Of a stretch of 64,000 nucleotides of DNA, positions 9,165 to 17,407 are shown piece by piece. The stretch's first letter is position 1. The number at the start of each line of letters is the position of its first letter. This stretch comes from Acetobacteraceae bacterium (GTDB taxonomy: Bacteria > Pseudomonadota > Alphaproteobacteria > Acetobacterales > Acetobacteraceae): positions 1,813,001-1,877,000 of the forward strand of contig CP039459.1 in NCBI GenBank assembly GCA_004843165.1, read 5' to 3'. A program made the position numbers and the translations under genes. Under the pieces are notes generated by a model that was not told the DNA's origin, searched no databases, and was given only the letters and a program-made list of their open reading frames with translations.

Positions 9165-9505
9165 GTTTCGTTTCTATGTTGCCGTGGATTTATTTATCTG
9201 TTGCAATTCTCCTTGAAGTCACGGCAACCTCTTTGATGAATCAAAGCGAAGGTTTTTCAAAAATCATGCCTGCTCTGTCGGCTCTTTGTCTTTATGGCAT
9301 GTGCTTTTTTTGTATGGCCAGAGCTTTGGTCGCAATCCCCGTAGGCCTTGCTTATGCGATCTGGTGTGGTGGAGGGATTATCGCCATTGCCTTTATTGGC
9401 CTGCTTATTTTCAAGCAGCATCTTTCCTTGATGGCATGGACAGGGATTGGTTTTATTTTCTTGGGAACTCTACTCGCCGCAGCAGGTGGTGGTGTTAAAG
9501 GCTAA
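9161..9505 (+). CDS. SMR-family small multidrug transporter (EmrE-like)
   Basis: Four-helix proton-coupled exporter of cationic compounds. The 114-residue protein has four hydrophobic stretches and the key membrane Glu in AILLEVTATSLM near residue 20, followed by helix 3 PVGLAYAIWCGGG, which is diagnostic of the family. GTG start at 9161 overlaps the dapE stop (GTGA). Its 3' end overlaps the end of the convergent MFS gene by 4 nt with no terminator between. The substrate cannot be read from sequence; a guanidinium or quaternary-ammonium type is possible. Confidence 0.9.
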   Translation: MSFVSMLPWIYLSVAILLEVTATSLMNQSEGFSKIMPALSALCLYGMCFFCMARALVAIPVGLAYAIWCGGGIIAIAFIGLLIFKQHLSLMAWTGIGFIFLGTLLAAAGGGVKG

Positions 9506-10668
9506 GTCCTATTTTTTGTACGAAAAAGAATTATGGCAGAAAGCGATAATCCGATGAAAGAACATAAAAATAAAGACAAAGAACTACCGATTTTATCGGC
9601 AAGAATGCCAGCCAAAAGACTTACAATGGCACTGACAAAAATTTGTTTTTGGTAACTGTTAGCAGAGGCTGCAGCAATTTGCTGTTGGTTGAAGTTTGTT
9701 AATAAGCTGTACCAGCCAAGACTATAAACGATATTGGAAAAAATATGGGCTGAAAAAACAAGGACCAATGCAATGAGGAATGATTGGGTGAGTGGTACGC
9801 AAAGATAGCACCCGATGAAAATCAAGAGACATATGAAAATAAAGAAGGAAGAATGGTTTTTATAGCGTTCTTCCTTGATTAAAAAAGGTCCCATAAGCTG
9901 ACCTAAACTTCTAGAAAATAATAAAAGTAACAGATCTTTTTGAGAAGCATGAATTAAGGTCGGCAAAAGTGACATTGCAGCGGCACTTGTTGCCGCTAAG
10001 GCTGGCAATAAATAAAGACTTGCATGTTGTCGGGAAGAGAGAGAGTTAGGAAGCGATTCTACTGGGGGATTTTCTTTGGAAAGATTGCCTAATTTTGGCA
10101 ATAAAAAGAGAAAAAAGATCGCAATCAGGTAGCTGAACAGGTCAGTCAGTAAATAAGTGCTGTTTTCAATTTTGCCGTAAAGAAAGGCGCCTAAGCCAAT
10201 TCCAAATAAAACCTGACAGGTAAAGACCAATGTATCAATGATAGAGGCTGAAGCAATATCCTGAGGATCAAGTTTTGTTTTGCTGTAATGATTGAGGGAA
10301 GGAATAAGAATGCCAGCAGCAAGCGAAGAGGCTGTTTCTGTAAGCTGTAAAATAAAAACAGATTCTTGATGCAGGCCATAATAAGGAATGAGCAAGCCTA
10401 AAGCACCAATCGCTTCCGCAAGGATAAAGCAATATTTTGCTTCTATTTTTTCTAAAAGAGATTTTCCTAAAATGCTGCCAAAAAAGCCAGGCAAGATAGA
10501 GAGAATAAAAGCGAGCGCAAAGGAGGAAGGAGAAGCCTTCAACTTGGCTAACGCACCAAAAACCATAATAAAAGTAAGACCAGAGCCGATAGAGCTGCAG
10601 ATTAAGGCACAGAGAAGCCCTCTCAGCCAAGCATATTTACGAATAGATCGTAATAAAATCGGAAACAT
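9502..10668 (-). CDS. MFS transporter, exporter-like
   Basis: Integral inner-membrane protein of 388 residues with about 11-12 hydrophobic segments across its length. It resembles the enterobactin-exporter/MFS_3 group in overall layout, but I see no substrate-specific motif, and the conserved loop 2-3 motif of MFS is weak (LGKSLLEKIEAKY). Its 3' end overlaps the SMR gene by 4 nt in convergent orientation. It is preceded by a 249-bp spacer from truA, so it probably has its own promoter. Substrate unknown. Confidence 0.75.
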   Translation of the reverse strand: MFPILLRSIRKYAWLRGLLCALICSSIGSGLTFIMVFGALAKLKASPSSFALAFILSILPGFFGSILGKSLLEKIEAKYCFILAEAIGALGLLIPYYGLHQESVFILQLTETASSLAAGILIPSLNHYSKTKLDPQDIASASIIDTLVFTCQVLFGIGLGAFLYGKIENSTYLLTDLFSYLIAIFFLFLLPKLGNLSKENPPVESLPNSLSSRQHASLYLLPALAATSAAAMSLLPTLIHASQKDLLLLLFSRSLGQLMGPFLIKEERYKNHSSFFIFICLLIFIGCYLCVPLTQSFLIALVLVFSAHIFSNIVYSLGWYSLLTNFNQQQIAAASANSYQKQIFVSAIVSLLAGILADKIGSSLSLFLCSFIGLSLSAIILFRTKNRT

Positions 10669-10917
10669 AAATATCGTTTACTTACAAGAAAAAGCCAGTA
10701 ATAGAGCAGCGCATATTATCGCCAGATACAAAATCAACTTTTTTACTCAAAATATTGATATCTATTTTAATAGTTTCACTATCCATTGTCATTTTTTTAA
10801 TAATGAATAAAAAATAACGATTATGGGATAAAGGCTGACCATCGCTTATTTTCCTTTAAAAAATAAGCAATCAAAATTTTTAAAAGATTCAAATTTTTTG
10901 GATTAAAGAGAAAAATT
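10669..10917. other. AT-rich spacer between truA and the MFS gene
   Basis: No gene is apparent. The only structure I see is an AT-rich hairpin, GCTTATTTT at 10844-10852 with AAAATAAGC at 10860-10868. It has no U-run on the truA (minus) side, so it is not a convincing terminator for truA. The promoter of the MFS gene should lie here, but no clear -35/-10 pair stands out. Confidence 0.4.
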
Positions 10918-11706
10918 TTAGGAAAAAAGATTTTCTTTATAACCGGCTTCCATAAAGAATAAGCCTTCTGGGGGAGCTGTTTGTCCGCCAGCGGCGCGGT
11001 CTTTGGCTTCTAGGGCACGGATTAAATCATTTTCACTCCACTGGCCACGCCCGACAAGGGTTAAGGTGCCTACCATATTTCTGACCTGATGGTGCAGGAA
11101 GGATCTGGATTTCGTAATGATACGAATGAGATCATTTTCTTGAATAATATCTAATTGATCCAATGTTTTGATTGGACTGAGCGCCTGACAGGCGCTCGCT
11201 CTAAAGGTTGTAAAATCATGCTGACCCAATAAATGCTGTGCCGCATTTTGCATTGCTTTTACATCTAAAGAGAAAGGGAAATGCCAGACTTTCCCTTCCA
11301 TGAGAGCAGGGCGCGCACGACGTGTCAGGAGGTGATATTCATAGCGCCGCCATAAAGAAGAAAATCGGGCATGCCATCCTTGGGGAGCAGGAACTGCCTT
11401 TAAGACAACGATACGATGCGGCTTTAGATGATAGTTAATCCCATCAATGACATTACGCTCACAAAGTTTTGCATCAACCGGAAAGTCCAAATGAACAGGC
11501 ATGGCGCAGGCATGAACACCAGAATCCGTTCTGCCAGAAGCAACAGAATGCACATACTTGCCTTTGACGAGCTTGGATGCGGCTTCTTCTAAGAGCTCTT
11601 GGACGGCAATATCCGTTTTTTGACGTTGCCAGCCAACATAGTTGGTACCGTCATACTCAATGAGAAGCGCCCATCTTTTCTTATCGGGAAGGCAGGCATC
11701 TCTCAT
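10918..11706 (-). CDS. truA: TruA, tRNA pseudouridine(38-40) synthase
   Basis: Converts uridines 38-40 in the anticodon arm of tRNAs to pseudouridine. 262 residues; the N-terminal IEYDGTNYVGWQRQ segment and the catalytic Asp (about residue 61) in SGRTDSGVHA are present, as is RSFLHHQVRNMVG in the C-terminal half. The start codon overlaps the fmt stop by 4 nt, so the two are translationally coupled. It is the last gene of the def-fmt-truA unit, all acting on tRNA or translation start. Confidence 0.97.
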   Translation of the reverse strand: MRDACLPDKKRWALLIEYDGTNYVGWQRQKTDIAVQELLEEAASKLVKGKYVHSVASGRTDSGVHACAMPVHLDFPVDAKLCERNVIDGINYHLKPHRIVVLKAVPAPQGWHARFSSLWRRYEYHLLTRRARPALMEGKVWHFPFSLDVKAMQNAAQHLLGQHDFTTFRASACQALSPIKTLDQLDIIQENDLIRIITKSRSFLHHQVRNMVGTLTLVGRGQWSENDLIRALEAKDRAAGGQTAPPEGLFFMEAGYKENLFS

Positions 11707-12629
11707 TTTGAATCAAAAGCGGCGTCAGATTCCAGATGGTTTCCATTCAGAAAATCCTTGGCGCTGACCATTTTACGTCCGGGCTTTTGGATTTTTTCAA
11801 TGGAAACGAACCCGTTTCCAGTTGCAACTGTCAGGTCAGGTGCAATAATTAATCCCGGTTTTGTAGAGTGCTGAATTGGTGTTTTTACAATTTTTAAATC
11901 ACCGATTTTAAGTTTTTCGCCGTTTAAATATGTAAAGCTTCCGGGCCAAGGCTGATAGGCTCGAAATTTATTTTCAATTTCTTGTGCTGATTGATGCCAG
12001 TCAATTTGAGCATCTTCCCGTTTTAAGCGGCCAACGGTGGTGACACCTTCTGTTGGCTGGGGAGTAGGAGAGGGAAGAGGATTCTGTAATAAATGTTTGA
12101 TTCGTTCTGCGCCGAGGTGTGAGAGGCGAGCGGAAAGCGTTTCTGCGGTATCTTCTGGAAGGATAGGCAGTCTGGAAATTTCTAAAATATCTCCAGTATC
12201 AAGCCCTGCATCCATTTGCATGAGAGTGACACCGGTTTCTTTGTCACCAGCCGCAATCGCTGCCTGAATAGGAGAGGCGCCTCTCCAGCGTGGTAAGATG
12301 CTTGCGTGAATATTGATACAGCCTAAACGTGGCGCATCAAGTACTTCTTGCGGTAATAAGAGACCATAGGCGCAAACGACAGCTAAATCGGCCTTAAGCT
12401 CTTGAAGTTCTTTAAGAATTTCAGGTCGTTTTCGAAGGCGCTCTGGGCAACGGACTTCAATCCCAGCTTTTTCGGCGGCGAGATGAACAGGTTGCTTGGT
12501 AATTTTATTGCCACGTCCTGTTGGGCGAGGGGGCTGGGTATAGACAGCTACCACTTCGTGTCCTGATTCAATGAGAGCGTTAAGCGCAGGAACAGAAAAT
12601 TCTGGAGAGCCCATAAAAATAAGGCGCAT
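11703..12629 (-). CDS. fmt: Fmt, methionyl-tRNA formyltransferase
   Basis: Adds a formyl group from 10-formyl-THF to initiator Met-tRNA. The 308-residue protein opens with IFMGSPEFSVPAL, has the catalytic-domain segment CINIHASILPRWRGASPIQ, and the GVTLMQMDAGLDTGDIL signature, followed by the OB-fold C-terminal domain. Begins 3 nt after the end of def and overlaps truA by 4 nt; def and fmt adding and removing the same formyl group is the usual arrangement. Confidence 0.98.
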   Translation of the reverse strand: MRLIFMGSPEFSVPALNALIESGHEVVAVYTQPPRPTGRGNKITKQPVHLAAEKAGIEVRCPERLRKRPEILKELQELKADLAVVCAYGLLLPQEVLDAPRLGCINIHASILPRWRGASPIQAAIAAGDKETGVTLMQMDAGLDTGDILEISRLPILPEDTAETLSARLSHLGAERIKHLLQNPLPSPTPQPTEGVTTVGRLKREDAQIDWHQSAQEIENKFRAYQPWPGSFTYLNGEKLKIGDLKIVKTPIQHSTKPGLIIAPDLTVATGNGFVSIEKIQKPGRKMVSAKDFLNGNHLESDAAFDSK

Positions 12630-12632
12630 ATT

Positions 12633-13181
12633 TTATCCTTTTTTCCGCTGTTCTTTAATAAGCTTTTTAAGAATTCGACCTTTTTTCAAATTTGAAAGAT
12701 GATCCACAAAGAGGACACCATTTAAATGGTCAAGTTCATGCTGAAAACAGGCCGCTTTGAGGTCTTCTCCCTCTTCCTCAATAATATTTCCATTAAGATC
12801 TTGGTAGCGGATTTTAACCTTTTCAGGACGAATAATTTCAGCAAATTGCTGGGGAAGAGAAAGACAGCCTTCTTCCCGTGAGGAAAGCTTTTCGCTTTTC
12901 TCAATAATTTCAGGATTGATTAAAACTTTAGGATCAGGCGCTTCTTCGTCACGGCTTAGATCCATAATATAGAATCTTTTTGAAATGCCGATTTGCGGTG
13001 CTGCCAAGCCAATGCCCGGTGCATCGTACATGGTTTTAAACATTGCAGGGATAATTTTTTTAATTTCTTCCATATCCTTGGGAAGCACCTCTTCTGCACG
13101 TTTATGCAAAATAGGATGGGGGGGAATAAGGATAGGAAGCAATTTACTTTTATCAAGATTTTTAAGTAGAGATTTAAGCAT
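12633..13181 (-). CDS. def: Def, peptide deformylase
   Basis: Metalloenzyme that removes formyl from nascent protein N-termini. The three family motifs are in order: GIGLAAPQIG, EGCLSLP (metal Cys) and QHELDHLNG (HExxH type). About 182 residues from ATG 13181, which matches family length. Oddly, the leader before this ATG reads CTCCTCC, the complement of a ribosome site, so no Shine-Dalgarno is seen. The open frame reaches 13292, overlapping lptB, but that extra part shows no family similarity. Heads the def-fmt-truA group. Confidence 0.95.
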   Translation of the reverse strand: MLKSLLKNLDKSKLLPILIPPHPILHKRAEEVLPKDMEEIKKIIPAMFKTMYDAPGIGLAAPQIGISKRFYIMDLSRDEEAPDPKVLINPEIIEKSEKLSSREEGCLSLPQQFAEIIRPEKVKIRYQDLNGNIIEEEGEDLKAACFQHELDHLNGVLFVDHLSNLKKGRILKKLIKEQRKKG

Positions 13182-13239
13182 AATGGAGGAGTATATCAGA
13201 CAAAGAGCAGGATTGACGAGTGTTCTTTTAAAAGAGACA

Positions 13240-13983
13240 TTATAGCGAGAAGTTTTCGCCGAGATAGACTCGTCGCACGTCATCATTTTCAACGATACGT
13301 TCGGGGGTACCTTCCGTTAAAACCTGACCGCTATAGAGAATGTAAGCGCGATCAATCGCCCCTAAAGTTTCACGCACGTTATGGTCTGTAATAAGCACAC
13401 CGATATTACGGTCTTTGAGATGGATAACAAGTTCACGGATTTCACTAACGGCAATCGGGTCAATACCTGCAAAGGGTTCATCGAGGAGAATATAATCCGG
13501 TTGGCTCGCAAGTGCTCTGGCGATTTCAAGTCTTCGACGTTCCCCACCAGAGAGAGCCATGGAGGAGGATTTGCGCAAGCGTGTAATCCCAAATTCTTCT
13601 AAGAGGTTATCAAGCATCATGTGGCGTTTGTCACGATCTGATTCGACAACCTCAAGGGCAACCATGATATTTTCTTCGACGGATAATCCTCTAAAAATAC
13701 TGGCTTCCTGTGGCAAATAGCCAACGCCTAAACGGGCTCTACGATACATTGGAAGACGTGTTATGTCCGCATTATCGAGCGTAATCATACCTTGATCCGC
13801 TTGCACAAGGCCGACAATCATATAGAAAGTGGTTGTTTTTCCAGCACCATTAGGGCCGAGTAATCCAACGGCTTCACCTTTTTGCACGTGTAAGGAGACA
13901 CCTTTAACAACTTGTCGTTTTTTATAGGATTTGATGATGTTGTGCGCAACAAGACCTGTTTTGAGAATATCGTTTTCGATCAT
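13240..13983 (-). CDS. lptB: LptB, ATPase of the LPS export ABC transporter
   Basis: Cytoplasmic ATPase powering the LptB2FG extraction of LPS from the inner membrane. Walker A GPNGAGKTT, the Q-loop YLPQEASIFRGLSV, the signature LSGGERRR, Walker B YILLDEPFAGID and the H-loop TDHNVRE are all intact. About 247 residues from ATG 13983, which leaves a 1-nt gap to the lptA stop; an ATG at 14001 would overlap lptA by 17 nt. The lptC-lptA-lptB order is the standard LPS-transport operon. The permease genes lptF and lptG are not in this window. Confidence 0.97.
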   Translation of the reverse strand: MIENDILKTGLVAHNIIKSYKKRQVVKGVSLHVQKGEAVGLLGPNGAGKTTTFYMIVGLVQADQGMITLDNADITRLPMYRRARLGVGYLPQEASIFRGLSVEENIMVALEVVESDRDKRHMMLDNLLEEFGITRLRKSSSMALSGGERRRLEIARALASQPDYILLDEPFAGIDPIAVSEIRELVIHLKDRNIGVLITDHNVRETLGAIDRAYILYSGQVLTEGTPERIVENDDVRRVYLGENFSL

Positions 13984-13984
13984 T

Positions 13985-14881
13985 TTAGCTCGCATTTTCA
14001 TTGGGAACGATTAAGCCTTGGACGGGATCATTTCCTCCCGGAAGCATTCGTGAAATCCCTGTTTTCATATTCACAATTGCTTGAGATCCATTATTTTGAT
14101 TTTGTCCTTGGGTTACACGGACATGCCCCATTAGTCGCGCAAGTTCAGGGCCAAATAAATAAACTCCGCGATCCCCAACAGCTGTTTGAGTCGGTGTTCG
14201 AATGGTCACATCTCCCCAGCCAAAGGCACGATCAAGATCTGGTGGGTTAGGGCCAAGTTTAGCTTTTTCCTCATCAGAGTAACCAATTGATTTAATAATG
14301 TCTGCTGTAATACGCTTGCCCTCATTGGTTGTGACCGTTGCATCGCCACGGGCAATGGAGATATGGGTATCTGGATAATATTCCATGACATCACGTGCCG
14401 TAATAAATTCTTTGGCTGAAACCACACGTAATTTTTTGCCAGTTAAGAGCATAATTCCTTTATCCATGTCATAAATTCCATGATCTCCCCAAGCTTGATC
14501 TTTTTGGTTAAAGATATGAACATGACCAATGGCTTCGATACGATAAAGATCCTGATCTCCATCTGAATCTTGATCTTCTGGACGAGGTTGAGAAAGAGGC
14601 ATTTTGGTTACAGGATCAAGCGGTGCCTTTTTTCGAAGATAACCGATGAGCGTATCTGCATCGAGGGTGATACCTTTACGAATACCACGCGCACCGCCTG
14701 TAAGGGTGACAGTATGGGTGTTCCGATCGTAAATTTCTTCTTTTTTCCAATAAAGCTTTACAGTTGGGCCGTGAGACTCATCTTCTGCGGCGAGGGTCAT
14801 CTTGAGAGATAACGGTGTTGCGAAGAGGCTTCCAATACAAAAGAAGAGAATATTTTTTTTTAAAGAAAAGAGTGGCTTCAT
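13985..14881 (-). CDS. lptA: LptA-like periplasmic LPS transport protein (OstA family)
   Basis: Periplasmic bridge protein that carries LPS between the inner and outer membrane. The product has a signal peptide of about 30 residues ending near SLKMTLAAED, then OstA-type repeats (KGITLDADTLIGYLRKK, GKKLRVVSAKEFITARDVM). At 298 residues it is longer than the typical 180-200, with an extended C-terminal part. It overlaps lptC by 4 nt upstream and abuts lptB downstream, which supports the role. Confidence 0.9.
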   Translation of the reverse strand: MKPLFSLKKNILFFCIGSLFATPLSLKMTLAAEDESHGPTVKLYWKKEEIYDRNTHTVTLTGGARGIRKGITLDADTLIGYLRKKAPLDPVTKMPLSQPRPEDQDSDGDQDLYRIEAIGHVHIFNQKDQAWGDHGIYDMDKGIMLLTGKKLRVVSAKEFITARDVMEYYPDTHISIARGDATVTTNEGKRITADIIKSIGYSDEEKAKLGPNPPDLDRAFGWGDVTIRTPTQTAVGDRGVYLFGPELARLMGHVRVTQGQNQNNGSQAIVNMKTGISRMLPGGNDPVQGLIVPNENAS

Positions 14882-15648
14882 GGATGTGATTCAGTATTTT
14901 CTTCATCGTGATTTCGGAGAGAGCGTCCCGGCCCTATAAAGAGCATTTCACCACGGTTTTGATCCATAAAAAAGCTTTCAGCATCTTGTGTTCCTGTTGG
15001 GCCCTCCGCATGTACCCAATCAGGAGAGGCAATGATATTTTTATTAAGATTAATACTGGTAGATAGGCCATTTATAAAAAGCCCATCACTACGGTAAAGA
15101 TAGACATGCCCATCAAGATCTAGAAGCCCTCGATCTTGCATAAATGTGCCTCGATCAGCCCTTACTTCAATCCATTTTCCATCAGAAAGATGCATATCTG
15201 CAATGGGATGATCCATATCAATTCTTTCAGCGCCAATCTGTCGGGCGGTAATAGAGGTAATCATATAAGAGCGGTTATGGGAATCAACCCCCCGATAGAC
15301 GGCCTGTTCCATATTGCTACTTTCAGGGCCTCTATGGGTAATATGAGACTTAATCACTCTGTTTTCATGAACAAGATGCGAAATTTCTGGCCAAAGAATA
15401 ATAGAAATTAAAAGCGTGAAAGCAATGGCAGGTAAGGCCCATTTAGCAATTAAGATTTTCTTTTGATGGCGTTCAATTTCTTCTGGTGTCGGTAATTTTC
15501 TTTTTGAACGGCTTTCTTCCTGAAGGTGTTCTAACTCTTTTCTTCTTTTCTCTCGGTTCGAAGTATTAAAATCCTCCCTTTGAATTTGAGAGGTATTTCG
15601 AGAAGGAGATTCATCTGAAGTTTGAGAAATATGCGTTTCGTCTGTCAC
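14878..15648 (-). CDS. lptC: LptC-like inner-membrane LPS transport protein
   Basis: Single-span membrane protein that hands LPS from LptFG to LptA. The 256-residue protein has a long charged N-terminal cytosolic stretch (about 70 residues), one membrane helix (about residues 71-90), and a periplasmic domain with repeating beta motifs (TFMQDRGLLDLDGHVYLYRSDG). GTG start at 15648 overlaps the upstream 58-codon ORF stop (GTGA), and its 3' end overlaps lptA by 4 nt. The long N-terminus is unusual compared with about 190 residues in enterics but fits alphaproteobacterial forms. Confidence 0.85.
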   Translation of the reverse strand: MTDETHISQTSDESPSRNTSQIQREDFNTSNREKRRKELEHLQEESRSKRKLPTPEEIERHQKKILIAKWALPAIAFTLLISIILWPEISHLVHENRVIKSHITHRGPESSNMEQAVYRGVDSHNRSYMITSITARQIGAERIDMDHPIADMHLSDGKWIEVRADRGTFMQDRGLLDLDGHVYLYRSDGLFINGLSTSINLNKNIIASPDWVHAEGPTGTQDAESFFMDQNRGEMLFIGPGRSLRNHDEENTESHP

Positions 15649-15821
15649 CGTTTAGAATTCGCACCCATTGTTATTTTAAAACCCAAAACTGTCGGTAATC
15701 GAAGTATAATATCATGGGCTTTAACTTCCTTAAAATTTTTTAAGTTTTTTTGAAAAAATATGTGATTTTTTTTCAAAAATGGATCTTTTAAGAAGGAAGT
15801 TTTTAGGATTATTTCAGGCAT
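15645..15821 (-). CDS. Small unknown ORF coupled to kdsD and lptC
   Basis: I do not recognise this 58-residue, lysine-rich product (MPEIILKTSFLKDP at the start). Its ATG at 15821 sits 1 nt after the TAA of the KdsD-like gene (TAAAATG), and its TGA overlaps the GTG start of lptC (GTGA), so it is positioned for translational coupling on both sides. The frame also opens further upstream to 15848, overlapping kdsD. No signal peptide or clear membrane helix. It could be a real small protein of the LPS operon, a leader that couples lptC, or a leftover of the lost KdsD C-terminus, though no CBS-like residues are visible. Confidence 0.4.
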   Translation of the reverse strand: MPEIILKTSFLKDPFLKKNHIFFQKNLKNFKEVKAHDIILRLPTVLGFKITMGANSKR

Positions 15822-15822
15822 T

Positions 15823-16431
15823 TTAAAGCGAAATTTTCCCAATAGCACCAGCGGGATGACTTTCTAAAAAATTCTCTTTTTTTACTTTTTTTAATTCTGC
15901 AATGGAGGTTGCTAGTGCATTTCCAAGGGCTAAAAATAAAAGAGAACTTGTTGTCGGAGACATTCCAAAAAGACCTGATTCAGTTGAAATAGGCATTTCG
16001 ATAACGATGTCGCTCATTTGAGCTAAAGGGGATTTCTTTGTGGTTGTAATAATGCCTGTCCGAATAGAGCGTGATTTCGCATATTCAATCATTGTCTGTA
16101 ATTCAGCCGTATTCCCGGATTTAGATAGGAGCAATAGGAAATTATCTTTCTTCAAAGTTCCAAGCTCCCCATGTGCAGCTTCTGTGGGATGAAGGAAAAA
16201 AGAGGGAATACCTACAGAAGAAAATCCGGATTGAATAAGTCTCGCAACATATCCGGATTTTCCGACACCAGAAAAAACAATATGATTGGGAATGTTATTG
16301 AGGTGAATAACAAGATCAAGAATAGATTGACGAAAGAGCTGATCTTTTGAGCAGAGAAGACACAGCTTTTGAATGGCTTCTTTTTCAAGATATAAAGAGC
16401 GTTCAAAAGCATTAAGTATCGTGTCAGGCAT
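15823..16431 (-). CDS. kdsD: KdsD/KpsF-like arabinose-5-phosphate isomerase, SIS domain only
   Basis: Family members convert ribulose-5-phosphate to arabinose-5-phosphate for Kdo, the inner sugar of LPS. The SIS domain is complete: VFSGVGKSGYVARLI, HPTEAAHGELG, LLLLSKSGNTAELQ, LFGMSPTTSSLLFLALGNAL and the closing ESHPAGAIGK. The protein stops at 202 residues right after this domain; usual KdsD proteins have about 320-330 with two CBS domains. No CBS coding appears in any frame downstream before lptC. The neighbouring lpt genes support a Kdo role. Activity without CBS domains is possible, since the SIS fold carries the active site. Confidence 0.85.
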   Translation of the reverse strand: MPDTILNAFERSLYLEKEAIQKLCLLCSKDQLFRQSILDLVIHLNNIPNHIVFSGVGKSGYVARLIQSGFSSVGIPSFFLHPTEAAHGELGTLKKDNFLLLLSKSGNTAELQTMIEYAKSRSIRTGIITTTKKSPLAQMSDIVIEMPISTESGLFGMSPTTSSLLFLALGNALATSIAELKKVKKENFLESHPAGAIGKISL

Positions 16432-16448
16432 TGAGTGACCGTATTTAT

Positions 16449-17096
16449 TTAGGCTCGGTGAGAGAAAATATCAGATTGATCGTAACCCATTAAATCCAAT
16501 TTGGCACGTGTAGGCAGGAATGAAAAACATTCTTGCGCCAAGGAGAGTCGATCCTCCCGAATGAGAAGAGATTCTAACTCTTTCCATAGCTTATGGAGAT
16601 AGAGAACGTCCGAAGCGGCATAATGTAACTGTTCTGAACTGAGGTCAGGATTTCCCCAGTCAGAAGTTTGCTGCTGTTTGGAGAGTTCAATACCAAGGAG
16701 ATCTCGGCACAAAGCAGCTAAGCCATGACGGTCAGTAAAGGTTCTTGTTAGTCTTGCAGCGATTTTTGTACAGACAACAGGGGCAGCAACAACACCAAGA
16801 TATTGCCAGATTGCGGCAAGATCGAAGCGTGCAAAATGCATGATTTTTGTAACATTCGGATCTGAAAGAAGGCGCTTTAGATTGGGGGCATGATACCCAT
16901 TTCCGCCAAGCGATTCAGGTAGAAGTTGAACAAGGTGCGCACTTCCATCTCCTGGTGAGATTTGCACTAAACAAAGACGATCTCTGTGCAGATTAAGTCC
17001 CATTGTTTCTGTATCAATGGCAACAGAGTTTCCAAGATGGAGGTCATCTGGAAGATCGTTTTTATAAAAATGTATGGAAGATTCGGGCGTTTTCAT
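16449..17096 (-). CDS. rnd: RNase D-like 3'-5' exonuclease
   Basis: DEDDy-type exonuclease of the RNase D family, active on tRNA and other structured RNA 3' ends. Exo I VAIDTETMGL (about residue 25), Exo II IMHFARFDLAAI and Exo III YAASDVLYLHKL are all present. At 215 residues it contains only the nuclease domain and lacks the HRDC domains of longer E. coli RNase D; this short form is common in Alphaproteobacteria. Lies 17 nt upstream of the KdsD-like gene, in the same orientation. Confidence 0.92.
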   Translation of the reverse strand: MKTPESSIHFYKNDLPDDLHLGNSVAIDTETMGLNLHRDRLCLVQISPGDGSAHLVQLLPESLGGNGYHAPNLKRLLSDPNVTKIMHFARFDLAAIWQYLGVVAAPVVCTKIAARLTRTFTDRHGLAALCRDLLGIELSKQQQTSDWGNPDLSSEQLHYAASDVLYLHKLWKELESLLIREDRLSLAQECFSFLPTRAKLDLMGYDQSDIFSHRA

Positions 17097-17161
17097 AATT
17101 AATCGTCCCGTTATTATTTTTAGGGAATTCTGTTTGAAATATCGTCTTTCGCAAAAGACTA

Positions 17162-17248
17162 TGGTGCCCAGAAGAAGACTCGAACTTCCACGTCCAGAAG
17201 GACACAGGCACCTGAAGCCTGCGCGTCTACCAATTCCGCCATCTGGGC
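17162..17248 (-). tRNA. tRNA-Leu(CAG)
   Basis: On the minus strand the gene starts GCCCAGATGGCGGAATTGG and folds as a class II tRNA of 87 nt with a long variable arm. The acceptor stem GCCCAGA pairs with TCTGGGC, and the anticodon loop TTCAGGT is closed by CAGGC/GCCTG, giving anticodon CAG. The T arm GTTCGAGTC is intact. The discriminator is A and the CCA end is encoded in the DNA. Confidence 0.95.
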
Positions 17249-17407
17249 TAATATATAGCCTATCTTAAAGCTTTTCCTTTAGGATAGTAAGTCTTTTTAT
17301 TATAAGTCATTATGGCTTTCGTCAACGGGAGTTTTTTCTAGAAAAGCGCTTTTTATTGAATTACTCTCGTCATTAGATTTTATAGAAAACTGGATTATGG
17401 CTTTAAA

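Noticed and set aside
10844-10868. Hairpin between truA and the MFS gene as a truA terminator
   Set aside because: The stem is AT-rich and lacks a U-run on the minus strand.
13185-13191. GGAGGAG on the plus strand in the def leader
   Set aside because: It looks like a perfect ribosome site but no plausible plus-strand start or ORF follows; most likely chance.
13182-13292. N-terminal extension of def reaching 13292
   Set aside because: The extra 37 codons overlap lptB and show no resemblance to deformylase; family length fits the ATG at 13181.
17262-17290. Imperfect hairpin CTATCTTAAAG/CTTTAGGATAG next to tRNA-Leu as an RNA gene or terminator
   Set aside because: It lies on the upstream side of the minus-strand tRNA, and there is no gene ending into it on the plus strand.
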